This document shows, piece by piece, positions 35,317 to 43,556 of a DNA stretch of 64,000 nucleotides (position 1 is its first letter; each line of letters starts with the position of its first letter). Position numbers and translations under genes: made by a program. Source of the DNA: Chryseobacterium sp. MFBS3-17 (GTDB lineage: Bacteria; Bacteroidota; Bacteroidia; Flavobacteriales; Weeksellaceae); the NCBI RefSeq assembly GCF_020687745.1, contig NZ_JAJEWK010000012.1, positions 248,001 through 312,000 on the forward strand, written 5' to 3'. The notes under the pieces are model-generated. The model did not search any database. It saw only the letters and a program-made list of their open reading frames with translations, and was not told where the DNA came from.

Positions 35317-36687
35317 ATGAAGAAATTGATGGTTTTGGGAACCTTGTGCTCACAGCTGTTTTTCGCTCAGAATATATCCTCAAAATTAGAAGGAGCCGTA
35401 AAAAAACTGATGGACTCTGACCCTGCCACCGCAGCCAGTCTTTCGTTTTATGTGGCCGATGATTCCGGTAATCTGGTGTATGAATATCAGGGGAACAAAG
35501 GCCTCACCAGCGCTTCTACTCAAAAAATATTTACAGCCGCTGCCGCACTGGAAACGCTGGGCCGGGACTACACCTACAAAACCACTGCCAGCCACTCCGG
35601 TACAGTGGCCAAAGGAGTGCTTGCCGGGAACCTGTTTATTTCCTCTAATGGTGATCCTACATTAGGAAGCTGGCGGTATGACGGCTGGAAACCGGAAAAC
35701 TTCAAGCAAAAACTCATTAAAGCCATCAAGGAAAAAGGCATCAGTAAAATCAATGGTGACCTGATCATTGATGACGTTTATTTTGACTTTCAGACCGTGC
35801 CCGGCGGCTGGCCGTGGGATGATATGGGGAATTATTACGGCGCCGGGGTATGGAGTGTGAACTGGCGTGAAAATCAGTTCGATATGAACCTGAAAAATGG
35901 TATCATTCAGGATTTTAATGTGGATATGAAGTCCGTAAGATGGGTGAATGATGTAAAAGTGGGCGGCTCTTCGGATCAGAGTCTTATTTTTACAGCACCG
36001 CATTCCACCGTAGGGGTTATCAATGGCACTTTACCTGCAAAGCCAATTACGGTATCCGGCGCTATGCCCAATCCGCCTTTGCAACTGGGACATGAAATCA
36101 AAAAATGGCTTGCCGAAAACCGAATTGACTTCAATGGAAAAATCGTCACCAACAGCATGCGAAAAATAGAAGGCCGTGAACTGCTGCGGGCACCGGCCGC
36201 CCATGTGTTTTTCACCTACGAATCTCCCACGCTGGAGAAAATTGTATATTGGTTTCTGCGCAGAAGCATCAACCTCTATGGTGAAACGCTGCTGAAGACA
36301 ATGGCCATGGAAAAAACGGGAACCGGATCTTTTGATGCCGGTCTGGTGTACCTGAAAAGCTTCTGGAAATCTAAAGGCATCAATGAAAAGATGATTAATT
36401 TTGCCGACGGAAGCGGCCTTTCGCCACAGAATTATGTTTCTGCCAAAGCAGAGGTGCAATCCTTGCTCTGGACCATGAAGCAGCCCTGGTTCAGCGCGTT
36501 CTATAACGGACTGCCAGAGCAGAATGGCATGCGTATGAAAAGCGGCACGGTGAAGGACACCAAATCTTTTGGAGGGTACCACAGTGCCACATCCGGCAAG
36601 AAATATGTGTATGCCATTATCATCAATAATTATCAGGGAAATAATGTAAGTGATGCCCTGTATCAGGTACTGAATCATCTAAAATAA
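35317..36687 (+). CDS. dacB: D-alanyl-D-alanine carboxypeptidase/endopeptidase (PBP4 type)
   Basis: A secreted peptidoglycan enzyme that trims the terminal D-Ala and cuts 4-3 cross-links. The 456-residue protein has a signal peptide (MKKLMVLGTLCSQLFFAQ), the catalytic SxxK box S67-T-Q-K70, the inserted domain typical of the S13 family, a SGLS segment in place of SxN (GSGLSPQNY), and the KSG triad at KSGTVKD. The TTG nine bases upstream is rejected. The histidine kinase gene starts five bases after its stop codon, suggesting that the kinase could sense wall status, but this is inference. Confidence 0.93.
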   Translation: MKKLMVLGTLCSQLFFAQNISSKLEGAVKKLMDSDPATAASLSFYVADDSGNLVYEYQGNKGLTSASTQKIFTAAAALETLGRDYTYKTTASHSGTVAKGVLAGNLFISSNGDPTLGSWRYDGWKPENFKQKLIKAIKEKGISKINGDLIIDDVYFDFQTVPGGWPWDDMGNYYGAGVWSVNWRENQFDMNLKNGIIQDFNVDMKSVRWVNDVKVGGSSDQSLIFTAPHSTVGVINGTLPAKPITVSGAMPNPPLQLGHEIKKWLAENRIDFNGKIVTNSMRKIEGRELLRAPAAHVFFTYESPTLEKIVYWFLRRSINLYGETLLKTMAMEKTGTGSFDAGLVYLKSFWKSKGINEKMINFADGSGLSPQNYVSAKAEVQSLLWTMKQPWFSAFYNGLPEQNGMRMKSGTVKDTKSFGGYHSATSGKKYVYAIIINNYQGNNVSDALYQVLNHLK

Positions 36688-36691
36688 TGTT

Positions 36692-37846
36692 TTGAAAAGA
36701 GCTTTCCTTGCACGCCTTAATCAGTGGATTGTATTTGCCATATTTACCGTGGTGACCACCGCAATCGTGCTGGCATTTGTCATCCTGATTAATTATTTGC
36801 GAAAGGAAGAAATCAAGCGGATAGACTTACTGACCAGCGCCATAAAATTTCAACAGGATGTGGCTGCTCCGGATCCGGAAGTACAGGATTTACTCTTTAT
36901 GATCACAACTTCCAATACCACCATACCGGTGATTATTCTGGACCGTGACCAGCGGCCTATGTTTCACCGGAATATTAAACCCGAAATTGAAAAGGACGCA
37001 GAAGCGCTCACCCAGCTGGCCCTGAATATGGGTCGGAACTATCCGCCCATTGAACTGAAATTCCCGGATGATAATAATCAGTTTGTCTATTATGACAATT
37101 CCCGGTTGCTGAACAATCTCCGCTATTCCCCTTATCTGCTTGGGCTGTTTATCTTTTCTTATTTAATTTTTTCTTACTGGTTTCTGCGCACGGTGAAAAA
37201 AACGGATGAAGGTTTTCTGTGGGCCGGACTGGCCAAGGAAACCGCTCACCAGATCGGCACGCCACTCTCGTCCATGATCGGGTGGATTGAGATTATGAGA
37301 ATGGAAAATCCACAGTCTCAGGAAGCTGCAGAAATTGAAAAAGATGTAAACCGCCTCCGTACCATTTCAGAACGTTTCTCCAAAATAGGCTCGGTACCAG
37401 AACTGAATGATTTGAATCTCTCTGAAACGGTAGAGCAGAATTTTGAATATCTTAAAAAACGCATTTCCACCAAAATTGTTTTCAGCCTTTCGCTCCCGGA
37501 GCATGAGATTCTCATTGCGCATAACCGTATCCTGATGAGCTGGGTCTTAGAAAATATCGTGAAAAACGCAGTAGATGCCATGAAGGGGGAGGGAAAACTG
37601 GACGTTACCCTCTACGAAAAAGGGAAAAATATTCTCATCGACTTTAAAGATACGGGTTGCGGTCTGTCTTCCCGGCAGATTGCCAGCGTTTTCAAACCCG
37701 GATATTCTACCAAGAAACGGGGCTGGGGTCTGGGACTGAGTCTTGCCAAACGCGTGGTCAATGAATACCACCGTGGTGATATCCGCGTGGCACAGAGTGA
37801 ACCGGGTAGCGGCTCTACCTTCCGGGTGATTTTAAAACGGAAATAA
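36692..37846 (+). CDS. Sensor histidine kinase, membrane-bound
   Basis: A 384-residue kinase with membrane segments near residues 14-34 and 148-168 flanking a small periplasmic domain of about 110 residues. The phosphoacceptor region is unusual: H186 in KETAHQIGTPLSSMIGW, a form common in Bacteroidota kinases. The HATPase domain has NIVKNAVDAM, DTGCGL and GWGLGLSLAK boxes. It starts with TTG four bases after the dacB stop, because the ATG overlapping the dacB stop is closed after two codons. No response regulator gene adjoins, so it is an orphan here. Confidence 0.88.
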   Translation: MKRAFLARLNQWIVFAIFTVVTTAIVLAFVILINYLRKEEIKRIDLLTSAIKFQQDVAAPDPEVQDLLFMITTSNTTIPVIILDRDQRPMFHRNIKPEIEKDAEALTQLALNMGRNYPPIELKFPDDNNQFVYYDNSRLLNNLRYSPYLLGLFIFSYLIFSYWFLRTVKKTDEGFLWAGLAKETAHQIGTPLSSMIGWIEIMRMENPQSQEAAEIEKDVNRLRTISERFSKIGSVPELNDLNLSETVEQNFEYLKKRISTKIVFSLSLPEHEILIAHNRILMSWVLENIVKNAVDAMKGEGKLDVTLYEKGKNILIDFKDTGCGLSSRQIASVFKPGYSTKKRGWGLGLSLAKRVVNEYHRGDIRVAQSEPGSGSTFRVILKRK

Positions 37847-37875
37847 CCGGAGCATTACGAACTCATTCTAAGGTT

Positions 37876-39486
37876 TTATACTTTGCGGTACTCCACGAAA
37901 TAATTAGGGTCAAACTGTACATCCAAAGCATTTTTCAGCCGGACTTTTTGCCATTCAGCAGCGGGGTGGATGACCTGTGTACCGTTGATTCTCAGGGGCA
38001 TCTTCAGATCTTTGACGGTATTCCGATAGCGGAATTTCAGGGTTTTTCCATTTTGTTGATACTCCAGCACCGGCACATCAGTAGTTCTGAGATACTGGTC
38101 AAAGACGGTGGATAAATCTATTCCCGATTTTTCCGAGAAGTACTGCTCAATCTGGCGGGTGCTCACCGTCTGCAGACGGAAATCGCGGTTCAGACCCCGC
38201 AGAATTTCACGGAATTTCTGGTCATTGTGAATGATGTGGCGTATGGTATGCAGCATATTGGCACCTTTGTAATACATATCGCCGGTACCGGAGTAGCGCA
38301 CACCGTATTTCCCGATGATGGGTTCGTCATTCACAATATTATGCCGGGTTCCTTGCACATATTTTTCGGCGGCTTCTTTGTTCAGATATTGTTCCGTAAA
38401 CAGGGTTTCGGAATAAGAGGTAAAAGCCTCGTGAATCCACATATCAGCTTTATCCGCAGCGGTGATATTATTGGCAAACCATTCGTGGCCACTTTCATGA
38501 ACGATGATGAAATCCCATTTTAAACCTACACCACTCCCCGAAATATCCCGGCCTAGATAGCCGTTTTCATAACGGTTGCCATATGCAATATTGCTCTGGT
38601 GTTCCATGCCCAGGTACGGTGCGTCCACCACTTTGAAGCTGTCTTCATAAAAAGGGTATGGGCCAAACCAGTATTCCAGTGCTTTCAGCATGGCATTCAC
38701 TTGTTTAAACTGTGTTCGGGCTTTGTCCAGGTTTTCCGGCAGTACCCAGTAGTCCAGATCCAGAATGCCGTTTTCGCCGGTATAGGTGTCTTTAAAGTTG
38801 ACATAATTGGCCATATTCGGAACAATCGAATATCCGTTAATGGGGTTTTTCACTTCCCAGGTATAATGCTTTTTTCCGGCAGATGCGGTGGTCTGAATCA
38901 AGCGCCCGTTGCCAACCCCGACCAGATTTTCGGGCGTGGTGATTTTCATGGTGATTCCCTCATCGGGTTCGTCACTCCAGCTGTCTTTCAGCGGCAGCCA
39001 TACCGATGTGCCGATTCCCTCCTGAGCCACACTCACGAAGGGCATCCCTGCAGAATCTTCCGAGAAAACCCAGCCACCGTCCCAGGGGGCATTTTTGGCA
39101 ATTACCGGATTTCCTTCGTAAGCGATTGTCAGCGTTTTCCGGTCAGATTTTTTCATGGGTTCTGCTGCATAAACCCATAAAAAATCCCCCTCGCGTTCTG
39201 TTTTCAGGACAGTAAAGTCAGCCTTAACTAAGCGGGTTTTCATAGGTTGCTGTATATCAATTTGAAACACCGGTTTTTCGGTATCTTTTACGATGAGGAA
39301 ATGAATGGTATTGCTGCCGCTTACTTGCCGGCGGGTAGCATCCGGCTCCACAGAAATTTCGTATTTGCGTACATCCCAGAAGTCCCGGAATCGGGTGTCA
39401 CTGCCTTTCAGGGTATCCACACGGCTGAACTCCTGTGCAGATCCTAAGGCTGAAATCATTAATGCGCTAAAAAACCATTGCTTCAT
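37876..39486 (-). CDS. M1-family zinc metallopeptidase
   Basis: A secreted or periplasmic aminopeptidase of 536 residues. It begins with a signal peptide (MKQWFFSALMISALGSAQ). The exopeptidase-type segment YLGMEHQSNIAYG replaces the usual GxMEN, and the zinc site is H330-E331-xx-H334 with the glutamate ligand in WIHEAFTSY. The C-terminal part is shorter than in the classic 850-residue enzymes, as in many Bacteroidota M1 proteins. An earlier in-frame ATG (39702) would put 72 residues ahead of a signal peptide and is rejected. It converges with the kinase gene. Confidence 0.9.
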   Translation of the reverse strand: MKQWFFSALMISALGSAQEFSRVDTLKGSDTRFRDFWDVRKYEISVEPDATRRQVSGSNTIHFLIVKDTEKPVFQIDIQQPMKTRLVKADFTVLKTEREGDFLWVYAAEPMKKSDRKTLTIAYEGNPVIAKNAPWDGGWVFSEDSAGMPFVSVAQEGIGTSVWLPLKDSWSDEPDEGITMKITTPENLVGVGNGRLIQTTASAGKKHYTWEVKNPINGYSIVPNMANYVNFKDTYTGENGILDLDYWVLPENLDKARTQFKQVNAMLKALEYWFGPYPFYEDSFKVVDAPYLGMEHQSNIAYGNRYENGYLGRDISGSGVGLKWDFIIVHESGHEWFANNITAADKADMWIHEAFTSYSETLFTEQYLNKEAAEKYVQGTRHNIVNDEPIIGKYGVRYSGTGDMYYKGANMLHTIRHIIHNDQKFREILRGLNRDFRLQTVSTRQIEQYFSEKSGIDLSTVFDQYLRTTDVPVLEYQQNGKTLKFRYRNTVKDLKMPLRINGTQVIHPAAEWQKVRLKNALDVQFDPNYFVEYRKV

Positions 39487-39501
39487 ATCAGAAATTTGCT
39501 T

Positions 39502-39509
39502 CAAAATTA
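39502..39509 (-). promoter_or_regulatory. -7 element of the M1 peptidase gene
   Basis: CAAAATTA on the plus strand, TAATTTTG on the minus strand, 16 bases before the ATG. Confidence 0.45.
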
Positions 39510-39635
39510 ACCATATTTTAGAAAGTAAGCATACGGAAAATGACAGACTGTACAGACTGTACTTTTGGTAAACCCTCATTGGCGGTTTGTTTTTATGCTG
39601 CAGTAGGGTTATATTTCGTACTTTTACCTTCAGAA

Positions 39636-40193
39636 ATGAAAGACGAACAACTTTTAGAACTGATATATCAGGCCCGGCATAAGGATCAGAAGGCGCAGAC
39701 ACGGCTCATCAATATATTTTGGGTAGATGTGTTCTCTTTTGTCATGAAAAAAGTACAGGACGAAAATGATGCCGATGAAATTACGGTGTCTGTTTTTTCT
39801 AAAGTGCTGGCCAAACTGGATTTGTATGATCCCAATTTTCAGTTTAAAACATGGATTCTGACCATTGCACAAAATACGGTAATCGATTTCTGGCGCCGCC
39901 GCAAACGCGAAAATATGGATTCTTCTGAAAGTCTGGAATCCATCAGGGATCAGTATGCCAGTTCCCCGGAGGAGTTGCTGATTTCACAGGAAGATCAGGA
40001 TCAGATTCAGACAATGATTGAAAGCCTTGATCACCACTATCAGGACATCATTCGCCTCAGATTTTTTGAGGAAAAAAGCATCAAGGAAATTGCCGCCGAG
40101 CAGAATCTCACGGTGGCCAATACCAAAGTGCGGATTATGAGGGCCAAAAAGCTGCTGTCTGCATTGTTAAAAACCAATGAATTCGATGATTGA
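39636..40193 (+). CDS. ECF-type RNA polymerase sigma factor
   Basis: A 185-residue sigma-70-family regulator with region 2 (FSVFSKVLAKLDLYDPNFQFKTWI, promoter -10 binding) and region 4 (QIQTMIESLDHHYQDIIRLRFFEEKSIKEIA, then KVRIMRAKKLL helix-turn-helix). The ATG at 39636 is used rather than the in-frame one at 39540, which sits above a TATATTTC element. No anti-sigma gene follows, unlike typical FecI/FecR pairs. The lipA gene 46 bases downstream has its own promoter, so co-transcription is not required. Confidence 0.88.
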   Translation: MKDEQLLELIYQARHKDQKAQTRLINIFWVDVFSFVMKKVQDENDADEITVSVFSKVLAKLDLYDPNFQFKTWILTIAQNTVIDFWRRRKRENMDSSESLESIRDQYASSPEELLISQEDQDQIQTMIESLDHHYQDIIRLRFFEEKSIKEIAAEQNLTVANTKVRIMRAKKLLSALLKTNEFDD

Positions 40194-40214
40194 TGAAAAC
40201 TATTTCTAATTCCG

Positions 40215-40222
40215 TATTTTTG
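40215..40222 (+). promoter_or_regulatory. -7 element of lipA
   Basis: TATTTTTG, 16 bases before the ATG at 40239. Confidence 0.5.
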
Positions 40223-40238
40223 TAGATTGTAAAACAAG

Positions 40239-41105
40239 ATGAACACGAACATGGTAGATACAACCGTTCAAAAACCAAAGTGGATCCGCGTAAAATTGCC
40301 CACCGGTAAAAATTACCGCGAACTACGTACTTTGGTAGATAAATATAAACTGAATACGATTTGCCAGAGCGGCAGTTGCCCGAATATGGGTGAATGCTGG
40401 GGCGAGGGAACTGCAACTTTTATGATTCTGGGCAATATCTGCACCCGCAGCTGTGGATTCTGCGGGGTGAAAACAGGAAAACCGCTGGATGTAAACTGGG
40501 ATGAACCCGAAAAGGTGGCCCGGTCCATTAAGCTTATGAAAATTAAGCATGCCGTTCTTACATCGGTAGACCGGGATGACCTGAAAGATATGGGCTCCAT
40601 TCTCTGGGCCGAAACCGTAAACGCAGTGCGCAGAATTTCCCCCGGAACTACGATGGAAACGTTGATTCCGGATTTTCAGGGAATTACCAGACATATAGAC
40701 CGGATTCTGGAGGTAAAGCCGGAGGTGATTTCGCACAATATGGAAACGGTAAAAAGACTGACACGGGAGGTGAGAATTCAGGCGAAATATGAAAGAAGCC
40801 TGGAGGTACTTCGCTATATGAAAGAAGCCGGTCAGAACCGTACCAAAACAGGTCTGATGCTGGGTCTGGGCGAGGAAAAAGATGAGGTATTCCGTACCAT
40901 AGAAGATATCCGGAATGCACAGGTAGATGTCATCACCATTGGCCAATACCTTCAGCCTACCAAAAAGCACCTGCCGGTGAAGAAATTCATTTCGCCGGAA
41001 GAGTTTGAAGAATTTGGTGATTTTGCCCGAAACCTAGGCTTCCGCCATGTGGAAAGTTCACCGCTGGTACGCAGCTCCTACCATGCAGAGAAGCATATTC
41101 ATTAA
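40239..41105 (+). CDS. lipA: Lipoyl synthase
   Basis: A radical-SAM enzyme that inserts two sulfurs into octanoyl groups on lipoyl domains. The 288-residue protein has both cluster sites: the auxiliary cluster C-x4-C-x5-C in CQSGSCPNMGEC and the SAM cluster CxxxCxxC in CTRSCGFCGVK, then GLMLGLGE and the C-terminal SSYHAEKH. It depends on iron-sulfur supply (apbC and the NifU-like gene at 33.8-35.2 kb) and provides the cofactor of the complexes that use LpdA. It ends with a hairpin. Confidence 0.97.
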   Translation: MNTNMVDTTVQKPKWIRVKLPTGKNYRELRTLVDKYKLNTICQSGSCPNMGECWGEGTATFMILGNICTRSCGFCGVKTGKPLDVNWDEPEKVARSIKLMKIKHAVLTSVDRDDLKDMGSILWAETVNAVRRISPGTTMETLIPDFQGITRHIDRILEVKPEVISHNMETVKRLTREVRIQAKYERSLEVLRYMKEAGQNRTKTGLMLGLGEEKDEVFRTIEDIRNAQVDVITIGQYLQPTKKHLPVKKFISPEEFEEFGDFARNLGFRHVESSPLVRSSYHAEKHIH

Positions 41106-41147
41106 ACATTACCTTTCACTTGCTAAGTTTTAACACATCGTTTATAC

Positions 41148-41180
41148 AAAGGTTTCGCCACAATGCGGAACCTTTTATTT
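41148..41180 (+). terminator. lipA terminator
   Basis: AAAGGTTTCGC and GCGGAACCTTTT form a nearly perfect stem followed by T-rich sequence. Confidence 0.75.
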
Positions 41181-41244
41181 TTTCCTGAATATTTATGCCG
41201 GAAGCAGAAAAAAATAGTTAATTTTAAACTTCAAATTCTGAACT

Positions 41245-42090
41245 ATGAAAATTACATTTTATACCCTTGCTGCAGCAGCATTGCTTGCGTTCACATCATG
41301 TGCAGATAAACCGACTCATACGAATCAAACAGATCAGGTAACATCTGCAACCGCACAGATTCCGGAGCATGTAAAAACCGAAGAGATTTCCTATATCATC
41401 AACGGCGTGACGCACCGCTCCTTTGCCGCCTACAATGCTGATCTGGAGGGCGAACTTCCGGTAGTATTTGTTTTGCCGGAATGGTGGGGTCTTACAGAAT
41501 ATATCAAAAACCGGGTGCAGCAACTGGCAGGCCTGGGCTATTACGCAGTAGCAGTAGATTATTATGGAGAAGGCAGGGTAGTGGATACGGTGGAAGAAGC
41601 GCAGAAACTGTCTTCACATTTTTATAATATTCCCATTGATGCCCGCCGTATGTTTGACGCCGTGAAAAATAAAGTAATCATTACCCCCAATGCAGATTAC
41701 AGTAAAATGGCTGTGATAGGATACTGCTTCGGTGGTGCACAGGCGCTGAACATGGGCCGTTTGTCACCGGACTTCAAAGGGGTGGTGAGTTTCCACGGAA
41801 ATCTGGATACCGGAATAAAACCAAAAAACCGTTCCGTACAATATCTGGTCCTGAACGGTGAAGCAGATGATTTTGTGCCAAAAGAAGAAATAGAACAGTT
41901 CAAAAAAGAAATGGACAGCGCGCAGATTAAATATAAGTTCGTGAACTATCCGGGCGCCAAACATGCCTTTACCAATCCCGATGCCACGGAGACCGGTAAG
42001 AAATTTAACCTGGATATTGCTTACAACCAGGAGGCCGATGAAAAATCCTGGAACGAAATGACCATATTTTTGGCCGATATTTTTAAATAA
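41245..42090 (+). CDS. Lipoprotein alpha/beta hydrolase, dienelactone hydrolase family
   Basis: A 281-residue envelope lipoprotein: signal peptide ending in the lipobox LLAFTSC, a short linker, then a dienelactone-hydrolase fold. The nucleophile is a cysteine in IGYCFGGAQAL, the aspartate is in NGEADDFVP and the histidine in GAKHAF. Unlike the soluble enzymes of chloroaromatic degradation, it is exported, so its natural substrate may be a cell-wall or extracellular ester. The adjacent cinA gene starts 22 bases on and may be co-transcribed. Confidence 0.85.
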   Translation: MKITFYTLAAAALLAFTSCADKPTHTNQTDQVTSATAQIPEHVKTEEISYIINGVTHRSFAAYNADLEGELPVVFVLPEWWGLTEYIKNRVQQLAGLGYYAVAVDYYGEGRVVDTVEEAQKLSSHFYNIPIDARRMFDAVKNKVIITPNADYSKMAVIGYCFGGAQALNMGRLSPDFKGVVSFHGNLDTGIKPKNRSVQYLVLNGEADDFVPKEEIEQFKKEMDSAQIKYKFVNYPGAKHAFTNPDATETGKKFNLDIAYNQEADEKSWNEMTIFLADIFK

Positions 42091-42112
42091 TAGCAAACCC
42101 GGCAAAAACCGC

Positions 42113-43369
42113 ATGAAGGCAGTATTGATTATTATTGGCGATGAAATCCTATCCGGCAATACTCTGGACACCAACTCCAATTTTATGGCTGTAGAGCTGA
42201 AAAAAATCGGGATGGCAGTAGCAGAAGTGTACATCGTGCCCGATGAGGTGGAAGCCATAAAGGAAGCGCTGGGAAAAGGCCTGGAAAAAGCAGAAGTCAT
42301 TCTGGCTACCGGTGGACTGGGACCTACGAGAGACGACAAAACTAAAACGGCTTTCGCTGAATTTTTTGATGACTCGCTTACCATGAAGCCGGAAGCACTG
42401 GAACACCTCACCAAACTGCTCGAAAAACGAAACCGGGCACATCTGCTGGAGGCAAACCGGCATCAGGCCATCACCCTCTCCCGAGCCTCTGTCATCCAAA
42501 ATGACCATGGTACAGCACCTTGTCAACGCATCGAGCACAACGGAAAGCTGATTTTCTGTCTGCCCGGAGTTCCTTATGAAGTCAAACCGCTCATTACCGA
42601 AAAAATCATACCGTTCATCAGGGAAAAATATTCATTGCCCCACATTGAAACCCGCATTATTTCGGTGGTGAATGTCCCGGAAAGTGTCCTTGCCATGACC
42701 ATCTCAGAATGGGAGACGAGTCTGCCGGAAGCTCTGGAACTGTCATATCTTCCCATCGGAAACCGTGTGAAACTCAGACTGACCGGTACCGGAAAAAACC
42801 TGGCAAACCTTACCCGTCTGCTGGATGAAGCGATTGAAAAACTACGTCCGTTAATCGGTGCAAATGTCATATCCTGGGATGGTAATGAAATTCAGGAAAT
42901 CCTGAAAAATCTGTTGGTTCAGAAAAAACTGACGGTTTCTGCGGCAGAGAGTTGTACCGGCGGTGAGCTGGCGCGCTTGCTGACATCGGTTACCGGCAGT
43001 TCTCAATTCTTTCCGGGCGGAATTATTCCCTACGATTTTCACAAGAAAATCGAATTGCTGCGCGTTTCTGCATCCACTATTCAGCAGCATACAGTCGTTT
43101 CAGCAGAAGTGGCAGAAGAAATGGCTGAGGGTTGCCGGAAGTTGTTTCGTACAGATATTGCAGTCGCAACTACGGGCGTGGCCGGCCCCGGCACAGATGA
43201 ATTCAACAATGAAGTGGGGTTGGTGTATTATACCATCTGCACCGCTGATCTGGTGAAAACCAACAAACTCTATTTGCCGCATCTGCACCGCAATGATTTT
43301 GCCAATTTTGTCTCCCAGAGGGTTTTACAGGATCTGGTGGAAATTTTAGTTCAGGAATCGGCATCATAA
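42113..43369 (+). CDS. cinA: CinA-type protein, nicotinamide-nucleotide amidase
   Basis: A two-domain cytoplasmic protein of 418 residues. The N-terminal half is a molybdopterin-binding-like fold (IIGDEILSGNTLDTNSNF, GGLGPTRDD) that acts as an ADP-ribose pyrophosphatase in characterised members. The C-terminal half is the CinA amidase that converts nicotinamide mononucleotide to nicotinate mononucleotide, with SAAESCTGGELARLLTSVTGSS as the active segment and TTGVAGPG near the end. The role is NAD salvage; the historic competence link is indirect. Confidence 0.93.
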   Translation: MKAVLIIIGDEILSGNTLDTNSNFMAVELKKIGMAVAEVYIVPDEVEAIKEALGKGLEKAEVILATGGLGPTRDDKTKTAFAEFFDDSLTMKPEALEHLTKLLEKRNRAHLLEANRHQAITLSRASVIQNDHGTAPCQRIEHNGKLIFCLPGVPYEVKPLITEKIIPFIREKYSLPHIETRIISVVNVPESVLAMTISEWETSLPEALELSYLPIGNRVKLRLTGTGKNLANLTRLLDEAIEKLRPLIGANVISWDGNEIQEILKNLLVQKKLTVSAAESCTGGELARLLTSVTGSSQFFPGGIIPYDFHKKIELLRVSASTIQQHTVVSAEVAEEMAEGCRKLFRTDIAVATTGVAGPGTDEFNNEVGLVYYTICTADLVKTNKLYLPHLHRNDFANFVSQRVLQDLVEILVQESAS

Positions 43370-43521
43370 CCGTAAGAATCTGATGTTTTGATGAGGTTAA
43401 GGACTTGAAATTCAGAAGGATCGTGCCTGGGAAAAGCTGCAATTGTATTCATGGCTAAAGCATAAACCCTGTGCAGCGGCTGTCCACCAAAACTGGGTCA
43501 GGCTATGCGGGCAGAAATCAT

Positions 43522-43529
43522 TATCTTTG
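43522..43529 (+). promoter_or_regulatory. -7 element of pepO
   Basis: TATCTTTG, 27 bases before the ATG at 43557. The 152 bases between the cinA stop and this element hold no gene. Confidence 0.5.
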
Positions 43530-43556
43530 AACGTTTTTATAAATAAATCATCATCA

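Noticed and set aside
39540-39635. Longer N-terminus for the sigma factor
   Set aside because: The first 32 codons are cysteine-rich and overlap the likely promoter; the ATG at 39636 matches region 2 spacing.
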